This document shows positions 1 through 7,333 of a stretch of 13,689 nucleotides of DNA, piece by piece. The translations under genes were made by a program, and so were the position numbers. The DNA lies in contig USSL01000026.1 in the NCBI GenBank assembly GCA_900557175.1, positions 1-13,689 of the forward strand, in the 5' to 3' direction. Within the stretch, counting starts at the first letter, position 1. Every line of letters starts with the position of its first letter. Source of the stretch: an uncultured Eubacteriales bacterium. GTDB lineage: Bacteria; Bacillota; Clostridia; Lachnospirales; Lachnospiraceae. The notes beneath the pieces are model-generated. The model was not told the DNA's origin and did not search any database. It saw only the letters and a list, made by a program, of their open reading frames with translations.

Positions 1-1
1 G

Positions 2-37
2 AGTGAAACCGCGGCAGAGAGTGAGACTGCGGCGGAA
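2..37 (+). repeat. Tandem 18-base repeat coding for Ser-Glu-Thr-Ala-Ala-Glu
   Basis: Two adjacent imperfect 18-base units (2-19 and 20-37) both encode SETAAE. They form an acidic, low-complexity linker before the first DUF4214 module. Differences between the copies are all at third codon positions (gaa/gag, acc/act, gca/gcg, gag/gaa), so the protein repeat is kept while the DNA has drifted. More copies may lie left of the window. Confidence 0.75.
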
Positions 38-1576
38 GATGAGATCTTGCCGGCAGTCATTGATGAACATTCGGTTGAGGGGTTCGTAGCCCGGCTGTAC
101 AGGACGCTGCTGCTTCGAGAGCCTGATGCCGTAGGACTGGCAGAGTGGAGCGCGGTGCTTCGATCAGGGAAAGAGACAGGGGCAGATATTGTTTCTGGTT
201 TTGTGTTCAGTAAAGAATTTGTCGGAAATGACTATAGTGATGAGCAGTATATCGAAGTATTATACAATGCGATTTTGGGACGTGCAAGTGATCCGCAGGG
301 ACTTGCGGATTGGTGCGAGGAATTTGATGATGGACTGTCGCGTGCCTGTGTTTGTGCCGGCTTTACAGGATCAAAGGAATTTGATGAATTGTGTAAAAGC
401 TATGGTATCGTGACAGGAAAGACGAAGCTTACAAAACCGGCGGACTTATATCCTGAAATGACAAAATTTGTGACGAGAGCCTACCGGCTGATTCTTAGCA
501 GAGAGCCGGACGATTCCGGATTAAATGCATGGGTAACGCAGCTTTATACCGGAAAAAATACAGCGGCGGATATTATGTATGGTTTTACTGAGAGCAAGGA
601 GTTTAAAGATAAAAAGCTGTCAGACGAAGATTACATATCTGTCTTATATCGGGTTGTATTAGACAGGGAGCCGGATGGGGACGGCATAAGAAATTGGCTG
701 GATGTTATGCACGGAGAGGACGCCACACGGCTTGAAGTGCTTAAAGGGTTTATAGAATCGGTAGAATTTACAAAACTTTGCGAGCGTTATGGGATTCCGA
801 GAGGTTCCATTGTTATCGGTCGCGCTTATCAAAATCCTTCTCAGTATTATCAGATTAAGGACTCTATTTCACTTTCCGGCGGCGGATATAATTTAAGTAT
901 CGGATATGAAGGATTAAAGGTTGTGTGGGTGAAAAAAGCACTTGGTATGGGTGATTCTGTCGGCCTTTACGGAGCACTTTATACGAATACGGTTGCCAGC
1001 CGTGTGAAAACTTTCCAGCGTCAGAAAGGTTTGCCGCAGACCGGCGTTGTTGATATTTTGACATGGAAGGCGATGGGCTATAGTGAAGATGATTGGTTTA
1101 ATTTAGGTGCCTATGTGAGTCCGGTGCGTGTCAACTCAAAAAGTACCCGTTCGGATCATCTCGAAGCAATGATTGCAAGAGCCTATGATTATTTGGGAAC
1201 AAGCTATATTATCGGTGCATCCGGTGCACCGGGCACAGGTGTGGATTGCAGTGGTCTTGCAATGCAGGCACTTTATGCAGCAGGTATTGATATGTCACCG
1301 ATTAATCCGGTAAGACATTCTTCGCCGGGGTATGAATATGAATCTGCCAATATGTGGGCGTCTCCGAAATTTAAGCATGTAAGCCTTGCCGAGAGACAGC
1401 GCGGCGACTTGATATTTTATCAAAATTCAAGAGGCACGGTCATTCATGTGGCTATATATCTCGGTAATAATCAGGTGATTGAATCAACGTGTGCGCCATT
1501 TAATAAGGTTGTGATTCAGCCGCTGCAGAATGCTTACCGCTCGAATATCAAAGGTGTGGTAAGACCGTTTGTGTAA
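2..1576 (+). CDS. Secreted NlpC/P60 wall hydrolase with DUF4214 repeats (5' partial)
   Basis: The frame is open to the left edge, so the TTG at 47 is not a credible start and the true start lies outside the window. Residue numbers here count from the TTG codon. The entry begins with a Ser-Glu-Thr-Ala-rich linker. Two DUF4214 double modules follow at about 13-116 and 141-245, each with LY..L.RE.D..GL..W and GF..S.EF motifs. A PG_binding_1-like domain lies at about 275-346 (FQRQKGLPQTG). The C-terminal NlpC/P60 peptidase has a DCSG motif with catalytic Cys401 and His467 in VIHVAIYLG; the third polar residue appears to be the Glu of VIES. Known family role: cleavage of peptide stems in peptidoglycan, outside the cell. 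The export signal would be upstream and is not visible. A terminator follows directly, so the gene ends its own transcript. It sits beside wall-polymer ligation genes, which fits a wall-remodelling role; the natural substrate is not shown. Confidence 0.88.
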   Translation, partial: SETAAESETAAEDEILPAVIDEHSVEGFVARLYRTLLLREPDAVGLAEWSAVLRSGKETGADIVSGFVFSKEFVGNDYSDEQYIEVLYNAILGRASDPQGLADWCEEFDDGLSRACVCAGFTGSKEFDELCKSYGIVTGKTKLTKPADLYPEMTKFVTRAYRLILSREPDDSGLNAWVTQLYTGKNTAADIMYGFTESKEFKDKKLSDEDYISVLYRVVLDREPDGDGIRNWLDVMHGEDATRLEVLKGFIESVEFTKLCERYGIPRGSIVIGRAYQNPSQYYQIKDSISLSGGGYNLSIGYEGLKVVWVKKALGMGDSVGLYGALYTNTVASRVKTFQRQKGLPQTGVVDILTWKAMGYSEDDWFNLGAYVSPVRVNSKSTRSDHLEAMIARAYDYLGTSYIIGASGAPGTGVDCSGLAMQALYAAGIDMSPINPVRHSSPGYEYESANMWASPKFKHVSLAERQRGDLIFYQNSRGTVIHVAIYLGNNQVIESTCAPFNKVVIQPLQNAYRSNIKGVVRPFV

Positions 1577-1620
1577 ATAGATAATGTGCTGAAAAAATAA
1601 ATATAAGTTGACATAATGTA

Positions 1621-1668
1621 AGAAAAGCTGGAAATTTTTTGAAAATTATCCGGCTTTTCTTTATTTTT
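1621..1668 (+). terminator. Rho-independent terminator after the NlpC/P60 gene
   Basis: A 12-base arm at 1621-1632 pairs with 1649-1660 with one G-T wobble. An inner AATTTT/AAAATT stem (1633-1638 with 1642-1647) closes a three-base loop, leaving one bulged A at 1648. The T-rich run TTATTTTT follows at 1661-1668. It lies 45 bases past the stop codon and separates this gene from the LCP gene. Confidence 0.88.
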
Positions 1669-1679
1669 ACACGGCTATA

Positions 1680-1707
1680 TTGTATAATTATTTTCTAAGT
1701 ATATAAA
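1680..1707 (+). promoter_or_regulatory. Candidate promoter of the first LCP gene
   Basis: Two overlapping readings are possible. One has TTGTAT at 1680-1685, a 16-base spacer and TATAAA at 1702-1707, which would start transcription at the foot of the leader hairpin at 1715. The other uses the perfect TATAAT at 1683-1688 with a weak TTTATT at 1660-1665, 17 bases upstream and overlapping the tail of the previous terminator. The sequence alone does not decide between them. Confidence 0.5.
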
Positions 1708-1714
1708 TAATAAG

Positions 1715-1742
1715 AAACCCCTTCCGGCAATCCGGATGGTTT
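1715..1742 (+). promoter_or_regulatory. Inverted repeat in the leader of the first LCP gene
   Basis: TCCGG at 1723-1727 pairs with CCGGA at 1732-1736 across a CAAT loop. An outer AAACC/GGTTT stem (1715-1719 with 1738-1742) extends it past a small asymmetric internal loop. It lies just upstream of the AAGGAGG ribosome binding site at 1754-1760 without covering it. It could stabilise the 5' end of the mRNA or be an operator; nothing seen decides which. Confidence 0.45.
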
Positions 1743-1765
1743 TCCCATATACGAAGGAGGATACG

Positions 1766-3367
1766 ATGGAAGAAGTACAGAGAAAGAAAAAAAGCAGAAA
1801 AAGTAAGAAGCTTCAGCTTGCAGGTTTTATCGGATGCGGACTTTTGATTGTTGTTTCGGTTGTTTTGATTGTCCAGGCAATGCGGCTGAATGTGCTTCCG
1901 GACAAATATATCGCAGCTCTGGCTGTAGTGCTTTTTGTTTTGGCAGCGGCGATGGCAGGACTTCAGTTCCCGAAGAAGACGCGGCTTTTGGGCTGTATTC
2001 TGAGTGTGCTGCTTACGGCGGCCATGGTTGTCGGCAATGTTTATCTTGCACGGACACATATGGTGCTTGACGGCATTACGACAGAAGAAGGCAATTATAA
2101 GGTTGATAATATTGTTGTGGCCGTGATGAAGGATGACAGAGCCGAAGCGCTTGAAGATACATTGATTTATAATTTCGGTATTCATAAGACACTTGACAGG
2201 GAAAATACAGATAAAACGATAGAAAGTCTTGAAAGTCAGAGTGGTGCGACGCTGAATGTGACGGAATTTGACGATTTTTCCGCGATGATCGAGGCGCTTT
2301 ATGACGGTGAGGTTCAGGCAATTATTTATAATGAAGCTTATGAGGGAACTATTGAGGAAACTCAGAAGGATTTTACAAATAAAATCCGGGTGCTTGAAAA
2401 TCATGAAATTACGACAAAGGTGGAATTTACAGGGGATGACGCCAATGTGACGCAAAAGCCGTTTACAATTTATATCAGCGGTATTGATGTGAAAGGCAAA
2501 ATCAGCCAGACAAGCCGCAGCGATGTGAATATGCTCGTGACAGTGAATCCTCTGACAAAAGAAGTGATGCTGACAACAACGCCGAGAGATTATTTTGTAC
2601 AGCTTCCGGAAGTTTCGGGCGAGTCGAGAGACAAGCTGACACATGCCGGCATTTACGGCGTAGACTGTTCAATGGCAACATTGTCGCAGATTTATAATAT
2701 TGATATTGATTATTATGTCCGTGTGAATTTTACAACACTTAAGAATCTTGTGGATGCGCTCGGCGGCGTCGATGTTTATTCAGAATATGCATTTACAACG
2801 CATTATAAAAATGGCGGTTATGAGATTAAGAAAGGTTATAATCATATGGACGGCAAAAAGGCGCTGGCCTTTTCAAGAGAACGTTATAATGTGCCGGGCG
2901 GCGATGAACAGCGCGGCAAAGATCAGCAGGCCGTTCTTAAAGCGCTTTTGGAAAAAGCAATGTCTCCGTCGATTCTCACAGGTTATATGGGGATTTTAGA
3001 CAGCCTTGAGGATTATTTTGAGACGAACATGAGCATGGATCAGATTACAAGTCTTGTGAAGATGCAGCTGGCAGACGGCAGCAGCTGGTCAATTAAAAGC
3101 CAGAGCGTGACAGGAACATTCGGCAATGAATACTGCTATTCAGAGCGAAGCCAGCGCCTGAGTGTGATGTATCCTGATGAAGCGTCTGTGGCAAAAGCAA
3201 GAAAAGGAATTTTGGCAGTGCTTGGTGAGGAGGAGATGATTCCGGAAGCAGTTGATGCGGGACAGAATATTTTAAGAAATATGACGTCAGTGAATCAGGT
3301 CGGCGATGATGCCCGGTCGGCAATGGAAGATGCGATGAACCGGCTGCTCGGTATTGCGGCAGAATAA
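1766..3367 (+). CDS. LytR-CpsA-Psr (LCP) family wall-polymer ligase
   Basis: LCP enzymes move a lipid-linked anionic polymer onto peptidoglycan outside the membrane. The ATG at 1766 is chosen because AGGAGG ends five bases before it; an in-frame ATG at 1736 lies in the leader hairpin and has no binding site. The 533-residue protein has a Lys/Arg-rich cytosolic start, three predicted membrane helices (about 15-40, 47-66, 73-95), an extra extracytoplasmic region (about 105-215) and the LCP domain from about 232. Family motifs seen are SDVN, PRD at 273-275, KLTHAG, DALGGVDV and FSRER at 369-373. The usual GD.GR..RQQ motif reads GGDEQRGKDQQ (378-388), with Lys385 where Arg is common. The gene stands alone between terminators, just before the polymer operon, and is paralogous to the broken LCP gene after it. 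It may be the only working ligase in this window. Confidence 0.93.
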   Translation: MEEVQRKKKSRKSKKLQLAGFIGCGLLIVVSVVLIVQAMRLNVLPDKYIAALAVVLFVLAAAMAGLQFPKKTRLLGCILSVLLTAAMVVGNVYLARTHMVLDGITTEEGNYKVDNIVVAVMKDDRAEALEDTLIYNFGIHKTLDRENTDKTIESLESQSGATLNVTEFDDFSAMIEALYDGEVQAIIYNEAYEGTIEETQKDFTNKIRVLENHEITTKVEFTGDDANVTQKPFTIYISGIDVKGKISQTSRSDVNMLVTVNPLTKEVMLTTTPRDYFVQLPEVSGESRDKLTHAGIYGVDCSMATLSQIYNIDIDYYVRVNFTTLKNLVDALGGVDVYSEYAFTTHYKNGGYEIKKGYNHMDGKKALAFSRERYNVPGGDEQRGKDQQAVLKALLEKAMSPSILTGYMGILDSLEDYFETNMSMDQITSLVKMQLADGSSWSIKSQSVTGTFGNEYCYSERSQRLSVMYPDEASVAKARKGILAVLGEEEMIPEAVDAGQNILRNMTSVNQVGDDARSAMEDAMNRLLGIAAE

Positions 3368-3394
3368 GCTTACCGCTATGGTGGATATTAGAGA

Positions 3395-3450
3395 GGGAAT
3401 TACAGGAAAGCCTTTAGATTTAAGGACGGGTACTGTAATTCCCTTTTTTT
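3395..3450 (+). terminator. Strong rho-independent terminator after the first LCP gene
   Basis: GGGAATTACAG at 3395-3405 and CTGTAATTCCC at 3433-3443 are perfectly complementary. Seven T residues follow at 3444-3450. The 27-base loop can form a small inner CCTT/AAGG hairpin. A second AT-only hairpin, TAAAAAT-gaa-ATTTTTA, follows at 3459-3475. The unit sits 27 bases past the LCP stop codon. Confidence 0.92.
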
Positions 3451-3495
3451 CCGTCTTTTAAAAATGAAATTTTTATTATATAATTTGTAAGGATA

Positions 3496-3524
3496 TTGTA
3501 AAATTTATTGATTTTATGTATAAT
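3496..3524 (+). promoter_or_regulatory. Promoter of the polymer biosynthesis operon
   Basis: TTGTAA at 3496-3501, a 17-base spacer and a perfect TATAAT at 3519-3524 make a good housekeeping-sigma promoter. Transcription should start near 3531. It lies after the strong terminator and upstream of eight tightly packed genes, and no other promoter of similar quality was seen inside the operon. Confidence 0.75.
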
Positions 3525-3533
3525 GCAAACAGT

Positions 3534-3557
3534 TAGTGTCATTAGATACTGACACTA
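3534..3557 (+). promoter_or_regulatory. Inverted repeat at the operon transcription start
   Basis: TAGTGTCA at 3534-3541 and TGACACTA at 3550-3557 are perfect inverted copies separated by eight bases. The left arm starts 15 bases after the start of the -10 box, about +3 to +4. The two arms sit about 16 bases apart start to start, compatible with a dimeric repressor site or an RNA hairpin at the very 5' end of the mRNA. Confidence 0.6.
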
Positions 3558-3594
3558 TGGAAAGATGTTGAACCGTGAAACGGGGAGGAATCGT

Positions 3595-5019
3595 GTGAAA
3601 GTTAAAGAGTATGTTAAAAGAGTGACCGTATATGCGATGGGTGCTGTGCTCATTGTGATGATGGCACTGTCATTTGCATATATTTGGTATAATGTATATA
3701 ATATGAGAATACAGCTTCCGTTCTGGCGCCGGGGAAATATATTGCTTGTGCTTATTTATGGTGTTATTTTTCTCCTGTTTTCCAAGATATACGGAGCTTT
3801 AAGAGTCGGATATTTAAAGAAGATTGATGTGATCACATCGCTTATACTGACAATTTTATGCACGAATGTGATTACCTATTTTCAGATTTCTTTAATTGCT
3901 CGCGGGCTTTTGGATGCCGGACCGATGTTGATGATGATGGGGGCAGAGATTGTCATTGCTGTGGCATGGTCTTTTGCATCCGCATGGGTATACAGTAAGC
4001 TTTACAGGCCGAGAAAAATGCTTGTTGTCTACGGCGACCGTTCTCCGGATGATTTTCTGCATAAGATGATGAAGCGCAGAGATAAGTTTACAATCCGTGA
4101 GAAGATCCATGTGCGTGAAGGCCGCGAGGTCATCTATAAGAAAATGCGCCAGTATGATGCGGTCGTAATATGGGATTTGCCGGCGGAGATACGCAACGAT
4201 TTTGTGAAATTTTGTTTTTCACATTCCATCCGCTGCTATCAGACACCGAAGATTTCAGATATTTTAATCCGTGGTGCCGAGCGTATTCATATGTTTGATA
4301 CACCGCTGCTTTTATCAAGAAATACGGGACTGACAATTGAGCAGATGTTTTTTAAGCGGCTGACAGATATTGTGATTTCATTGCTGGCGATTATTGTGAC
4401 ATCGCCGGTCATGCTTGTCATTGCAATATGTGTAAAGTGCTATGACAGGGGCCCTGTGTTTTATAAGCAGGAGCGTCTGACTATCGGCGGAAAGCCGTTT
4501 ATGATTTATAAGTTCAGAAGCATGTGCGTTGATTCTGAAAAGAAAGGTGCGATGCTTGCCAAAAAGAATGATTCAAGAGTGACGCCTGTCGGGCGCGTGA
4601 TCCGAAATCTTCATGTGGATGAGCTTCCGCAGTTATTTAATATTTTAAAGGGTGATATGTCGGTTGTCGGCCCAAGACCGGAGCGAAAGACGATTTTAAG
4701 AAATTATGAAAAATCTATCCCTGAATTTCATTACCGTCTGAAAGTGAAGGCTGGACTGACAGGTTATGCCCAGGTGTACGGTAAATATAATACGACGCCG
4801 TATGACAAGCTGAAGCTTGATTTGTTTTACATTCAGAATTATTCGTACTGGCTTGATATTCAGTTAATGTTTATGACTTTTAGAATATTGTTTCAAAAGG
4901 AAACATCCGAGGGTGTTGACAGCTGGCAGAAGGATGCGCTCCGGACGAAACAAAAAGATGAGGCGGCGTCACAGGCTGCAGCTTCAAGTATAGAGAAGGA
5001 TGGCAGAGAGGAAGTTTAA
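3595..5019 (+). CDS. Polyprenyl glycosylphosphotransferase (WbaP/CpsE-like)
   Basis: This membrane enzyme moves a sugar phosphate from a nucleotide sugar to undecaprenyl phosphate, the first step of polymer assembly. The GTG at 3595 is preferred because GGGGAGGA ends six bases before it; an ATG at 3565 in the same frame has no good binding site. The 474-residue protein has four N-terminal membrane helices, a soluble middle region, a fifth hydrophobic segment (ISLLAIIVTSPVMLVIAI) and the C-terminal Bac_transf domain. Visible motifs are KFRSM at 306-310, the catalytic Asp342-Glu343 pair in DELPQLFN, GPRPE at 359-363, and GLTGYAQV. The family's usual SLDELPQ reads HVDELPQ here. It opens the operon. 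Its sugar cannot be told from sequence. This is the capsule type of initiating enzyme, not the TagO type that starts classical wall teichoic acid. Confidence 0.93.
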   Translation: MKVKEYVKRVTVYAMGAVLIVMMALSFAYIWYNVYNMRIQLPFWRRGNILLVLIYGVIFLLFSKIYGALRVGYLKKIDVITSLILTILCTNVITYFQISLIARGLLDAGPMLMMMGAEIVIAVAWSFASAWVYSKLYRPRKMLVVYGDRSPDDFLHKMMKRRDKFTIREKIHVREGREVIYKKMRQYDAVVIWDLPAEIRNDFVKFCFSHSIRCYQTPKISDILIRGAERIHMFDTPLLLSRNTGLTIEQMFFKRLTDIVISLLAIIVTSPVMLVIAICVKCYDRGPVFYKQERLTIGGKPFMIYKFRSMCVDSEKKGAMLAKKNDSRVTPVGRVIRNLHVDELPQLFNILKGDMSVVGPRPERKTILRNYEKSIPEFHYRLKVKAGLTGYAQVYGKYNTTPYDKLKLDLFYIQNYSYWLDIQLMFMTFRILFQKETSEGVDSWQKDALRTKQKDEAASQAAASSIEKDGREEV

Positions 5020-5020
5020 G

Positions 5021-5815
5021 ATGAGCATGATTCCTGCGGTATCGGTGATTATGCCGGTATATAATGGTGAAAAGTTCATAAAGAGGGCAATTGAATCAGT
5101 GCTTATTCAGCAGGTTGATTTTGAACTGATTATTATTGATGATTGCTCAACAGACCGGACGCCGGAGATTATTAAGTCGATAGCCGGCCACCGTTCGGAT
5201 ATTATTGTGTTTAGAAACGAATGCAATATGGGGGCTGCAAAGACGCGCAACCGGGGAATTTGTGCGGCCCGCGGAAAATATGTGGCTTTTTTGGATGCGG
5301 ATGACTGGTGGGAAAAGGACAAGCTGGCACGGCAGCTGGCACTGCTGAAAAAGACGGGGCTTGTGCTCTGCTCAACTGCAAGGGAGCTTGTCGATGCCGA
5401 CGGCGTGCCGACAGGCCAGATTGTTCATGTAAAGCGCCGGCTGACTTATCATGATCTGCTGTATCACAACAGTATCAACTGTTCTTCCGTCGTTGTTAAA
5501 CGGGAGGTTATTTTAGAGTTTCCGATGGATTACGACGACAGCCATGAGGATTATATTACATGGCTCAAAATTCTTCGGAAATATGGGGCATCCTGCGCCA
5601 TTGATGAACCGCTTTTAAAATATCGTTTAAGCGCCGGAAGCAAGTCGGGCAATAAGTGGAAATCAGCAAAGATGACCTTTAAAGTATATAGATACATGGG
5701 TTTCGGGCCGATAAAGTCCGCGCTTTGTTTTGTATCTTATGCAGTGCACGGCGCAGCGAAATATAAAATTTGGCGGAAGGCTTTCGGGTCGGGAAGCCAT
5801 AGGAGGAAAAAATGA
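5021..5815 (+). CDS. Family 2 glycosyltransferase
   Basis: Likely adds one sugar to the lipid-linked primer on the cytosolic face. The ATG at 5021 starts one base after the previous stop codon, with AGAGGA eight bases upstream; an in-frame ATG at 5000 overlaps the previous gene and has its purine run directly against it. The 264-residue protein shows the GT-A fold signature: VSVIMPVYNG, Asp40-Asp41 in DDCSTD, the metal-binding Asp92-Ala-Asp94-Asp95, and HEDYITW at 175-181, whose Glu/Asp is the likely catalytic base. No membrane segment is evident, and the basic C-terminus may touch the membrane. It is the only sugar transferase in the operon, so the linkage unit may be short. Donor and acceptor are unknown. 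Confidence 0.9.
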   Translation: MSMIPAVSVIMPVYNGEKFIKRAIESVLIQQVDFELIIIDDCSTDRTPEIIKSIAGHRSDIIVFRNECNMGAAKTRNRGICAARGKYVAFLDADDWWEKDKLARQLALLKKTGLVLCSTARELVDADGVPTGQIVHVKRRLTYHDLLYHNSINCSSVVVKREVILEFPMDYDDSHEDYITWLKILRKYGASCAIDEPLLKYRLSAGSKSGNKWKSAKMTFKVYRYMGFGPIKSALCFVSYAVHGAAKYKIWRKAFGSGSHRRKK

Positions 5816-6594
5816 AAAGATTTTTTGCAGATACGGCAAAGTACGGAAAGTATGCAGTTTATTCGGCAAAGTCCGCGCTGAAATCAGAGGTTGCCAATTC
5901 GTATTTAAACTGGCTGTGGTGGGTACTTGATCCGCTGTGTTTTATGCTTATTTATACATTTATTTTCGGGGTTGTATTTGACGGATCAGAGCCGTACTTC
6001 CCGATTTTTATTTTTATAGGCATTACAGTGTGGGATTTTTTTAACCGCACAGTGACGACAAGTATTAAAATTGTTAAAAATAATAAAGCGACAGTCGCGA
6101 AGGTTTATTTGCCGAAGTTTATTTTGATTTATATCAAAATGATGGTGAATGCCTTTAAGATGGGAATCTCATTTTTGATTGTCATTGCGATGATGGTGAT
6201 ATGGCATGTTGTGCCGGATATCAGAGTTTTATATGCGATACCGATACTTTTGGTGCTTGCACTGCTCTCGTTTGGTATTGCAACATTTTTATTGCATTTT
6301 GGTGTTTTTGTTGAGGATTTGTCAAATGTTGTCAATATCGGACTCCGGCTTTTGTTTTATGTGACAGGTATTTTTTACAGTGTCAGCACAAGACTCCCTG
6401 AGCCGTACGGTATTTGGGCAGAAAAGTATAATCCGCTTGCATTTTTATTGTCTTCTTTAAGAGGGGTGCTGCTGTATCATAAATCCCCGGATTTAATAAT
6501 GCTTGCCGTCTGGTTTGTTGTAGGTGTTGTGATTTCGGCAATCGGTATCAGAATGATTTACAAGAATGAAAACAGTTATGTAAAGGTGATTTGA
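5812..6594 (+). CDS. ABC-2 type permease for polymer export (TagG/Wzm-like)
   Basis: Membrane half of an exporter that moves a lipid-linked polymer across the membrane. AGGAGG at 5801-5806 precedes the ATG, which overlaps the previous stop as ATGA, so the two genes are translationally coupled. The 260-residue protein has about six hydrophobic helices, an N-terminal amphipathic stretch before the first helix, and the YNPLAFLLSSLRGVLLY region typical of this family before the last helix. It ends in a one-base overlap with the ATPase gene. The TagG assignment rests on context: neighbouring TarI, TarJ and polyol phosphotransferases. By sequence alone it could equally be called an O-antigen/capsule-type Wzm. 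Confidence 0.9.
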   Translation: MKRFFADTAKYGKYAVYSAKSALKSEVANSYLNWLWWVLDPLCFMLIYTFIFGVVFDGSEPYFPIFIFIGITVWDFFNRTVTTSIKIVKNNKATVAKVYLPKFILIYIKMMVNAFKMGISFLIVIAMMVIWHVVPDIRVLYAIPILLVLALLSFGIATFLLHFGVFVEDLSNVVNIGLRLLFYVTGIFYSVSTRLPEPYGIWAEKYNPLAFLLSSLRGVLLYHKSPDLIMLAVWFVVGVVISAIGIRMIYKNENSYVKVI

Positions 6595-7325
6595 TGGAAA
6601 ATAATTATGCGATTGAGGTTAAGGACTTATGTATCAGCTATAAAAATTTTAAGTCCTACTCTATAAAAAAGAGCCTGCTTCATTTGAAGAAGGCAAAGGC
6701 CGATATATTTGAGGCGGTGAAGCACGTTTCTTTTAATGTGGAAAAAGGTGAAATTTTAGGAATTATCGGCAAAAACGGCAGCGGAAAGTCAACGATGCTT
6801 AAAGCGCTGGCAGGGATTTTCTCGCCGGATTCGGGAACGATTGATACAAAGGACTATTCGGTATCGCTTTTATCCATCGGCGTCGGATTTCAAAAGGAGC
6901 TTTCCGGCAGGGAAAATATATTGCTCTCAGGAATGCTTCTCGGTTTTTCGGAGGCGGAAATCAGAGAAAAGATGCCGGGAATTATAGAGTTTGCCGAGCT
7001 TGGCAAGTTTATTGATATGCCGGTAAAGACTTATTCAAGCGGTATGCATTCAAAGCTTGCATTTTCGATTACGGCGATTTTAGAGACAGATATTATGCTC
7101 ATTGATGAAGTTTTAAGTGTGGGAGACGAGAAGTTTAAAAAGAAAAGCTACAATAAGATGAAAAGTCTTATTTCAAATAAGGACAGAACAGTTGTTATTG
7201 TATCTCACAGTATTTCAACGCTCAATGATTTGTGCGATAAGGTCATGTGGATGCATGATGGAGAAATCAAAGAAATCGGCGAGCCGAAGACAGTGCTTGC
7301 CCATTACAAAGAGTTTATGAAGTAG
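6594..7325 (+). CDS. ABC transporter ATPase for polymer export (TagH/TarH-like)
   Basis: Powers export by the adjacent permease. The ATG at 6594 is preferred over the TTG one codon earlier, with AAAGGTG five bases upstream and a TGATG overlap with the permease stop. The 243-residue protein has Walker A GKNGSGKST at 59-67 (Lys65), a Q-loop in VGFQKELSG, a degenerate signature YSSGM in place of LSGGQ, Walker B with Asp171 and Glu172 in MLIDEVLS, and the switch His205 in VSHS. The degenerate signature is common in polysaccharide exporters of this type. It ends right after the nucleotide-binding domain. It therefore lacks the C-terminal sugar-binding extension of Wzt proteins and the long tail of Bacillus TagH, and is close to the short TarH form. 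Confidence 0.93.
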   Translation: MENNYAIEVKDLCISYKNFKSYSIKKSLLHLKKAKADIFEAVKHVSFNVEKGEILGIIGKNGSGKSTMLKALAGIFSPDSGTIDTKDYSVSLLSIGVGFQKELSGRENILLSGMLLGFSEAEIREKMPGIIEFAELGKFIDMPVKTYSSGMHSKLAFSITAILETDIMLIDEVLSVGDEKFKKKSYNKMKSLISNKDRTVVIVSHSISTLNDLCDKVMWMHDGEIKEIGEPKTVLAHYKEFMK

Positions 7326-7333
7326 AGAATGTG

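Noticed and set aside
47..49. TTG at 47 as the start of the NlpC/P60 gene
   Set aside because: The frame is open to the window edge with a coding-like SETAAE repeat upstream, there is no ribosome binding site, and such a secreted protein needs a signal peptide, which is absent here.
1608..1613. Perfect TTGACA as a -35 box upstream of the first LCP gene
   Set aside because: At a 16-18 base spacing the sequence falls inside the terminator hairpin and shows no -10 box.
1688..2644. Long open frame of 318 codons on the minus strand opposite the first LCP gene
   Set aside because: Its Cys/His-rich translation resembles no family, it has no ribosome binding site, and it mirrors the codon bias of the strongly supported LCP gene on the other strand.
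3395..3443. Riboswitch-like element in the terminator loop after the first LCP gene
   Set aside because: A GAAAGCC string recalls parts of the c-di-GMP-I motif, but the required helices and conserved loop pairings are missing and the element lies after a gene; it reads as a plain terminator with a large loop.
3565..3567. ATG at 3565 as the start of the glycosylphosphotransferase
   Set aside because: No good binding site precedes it, while the in-frame GTG at 3595 has GGGGAGGA at ideal spacing.
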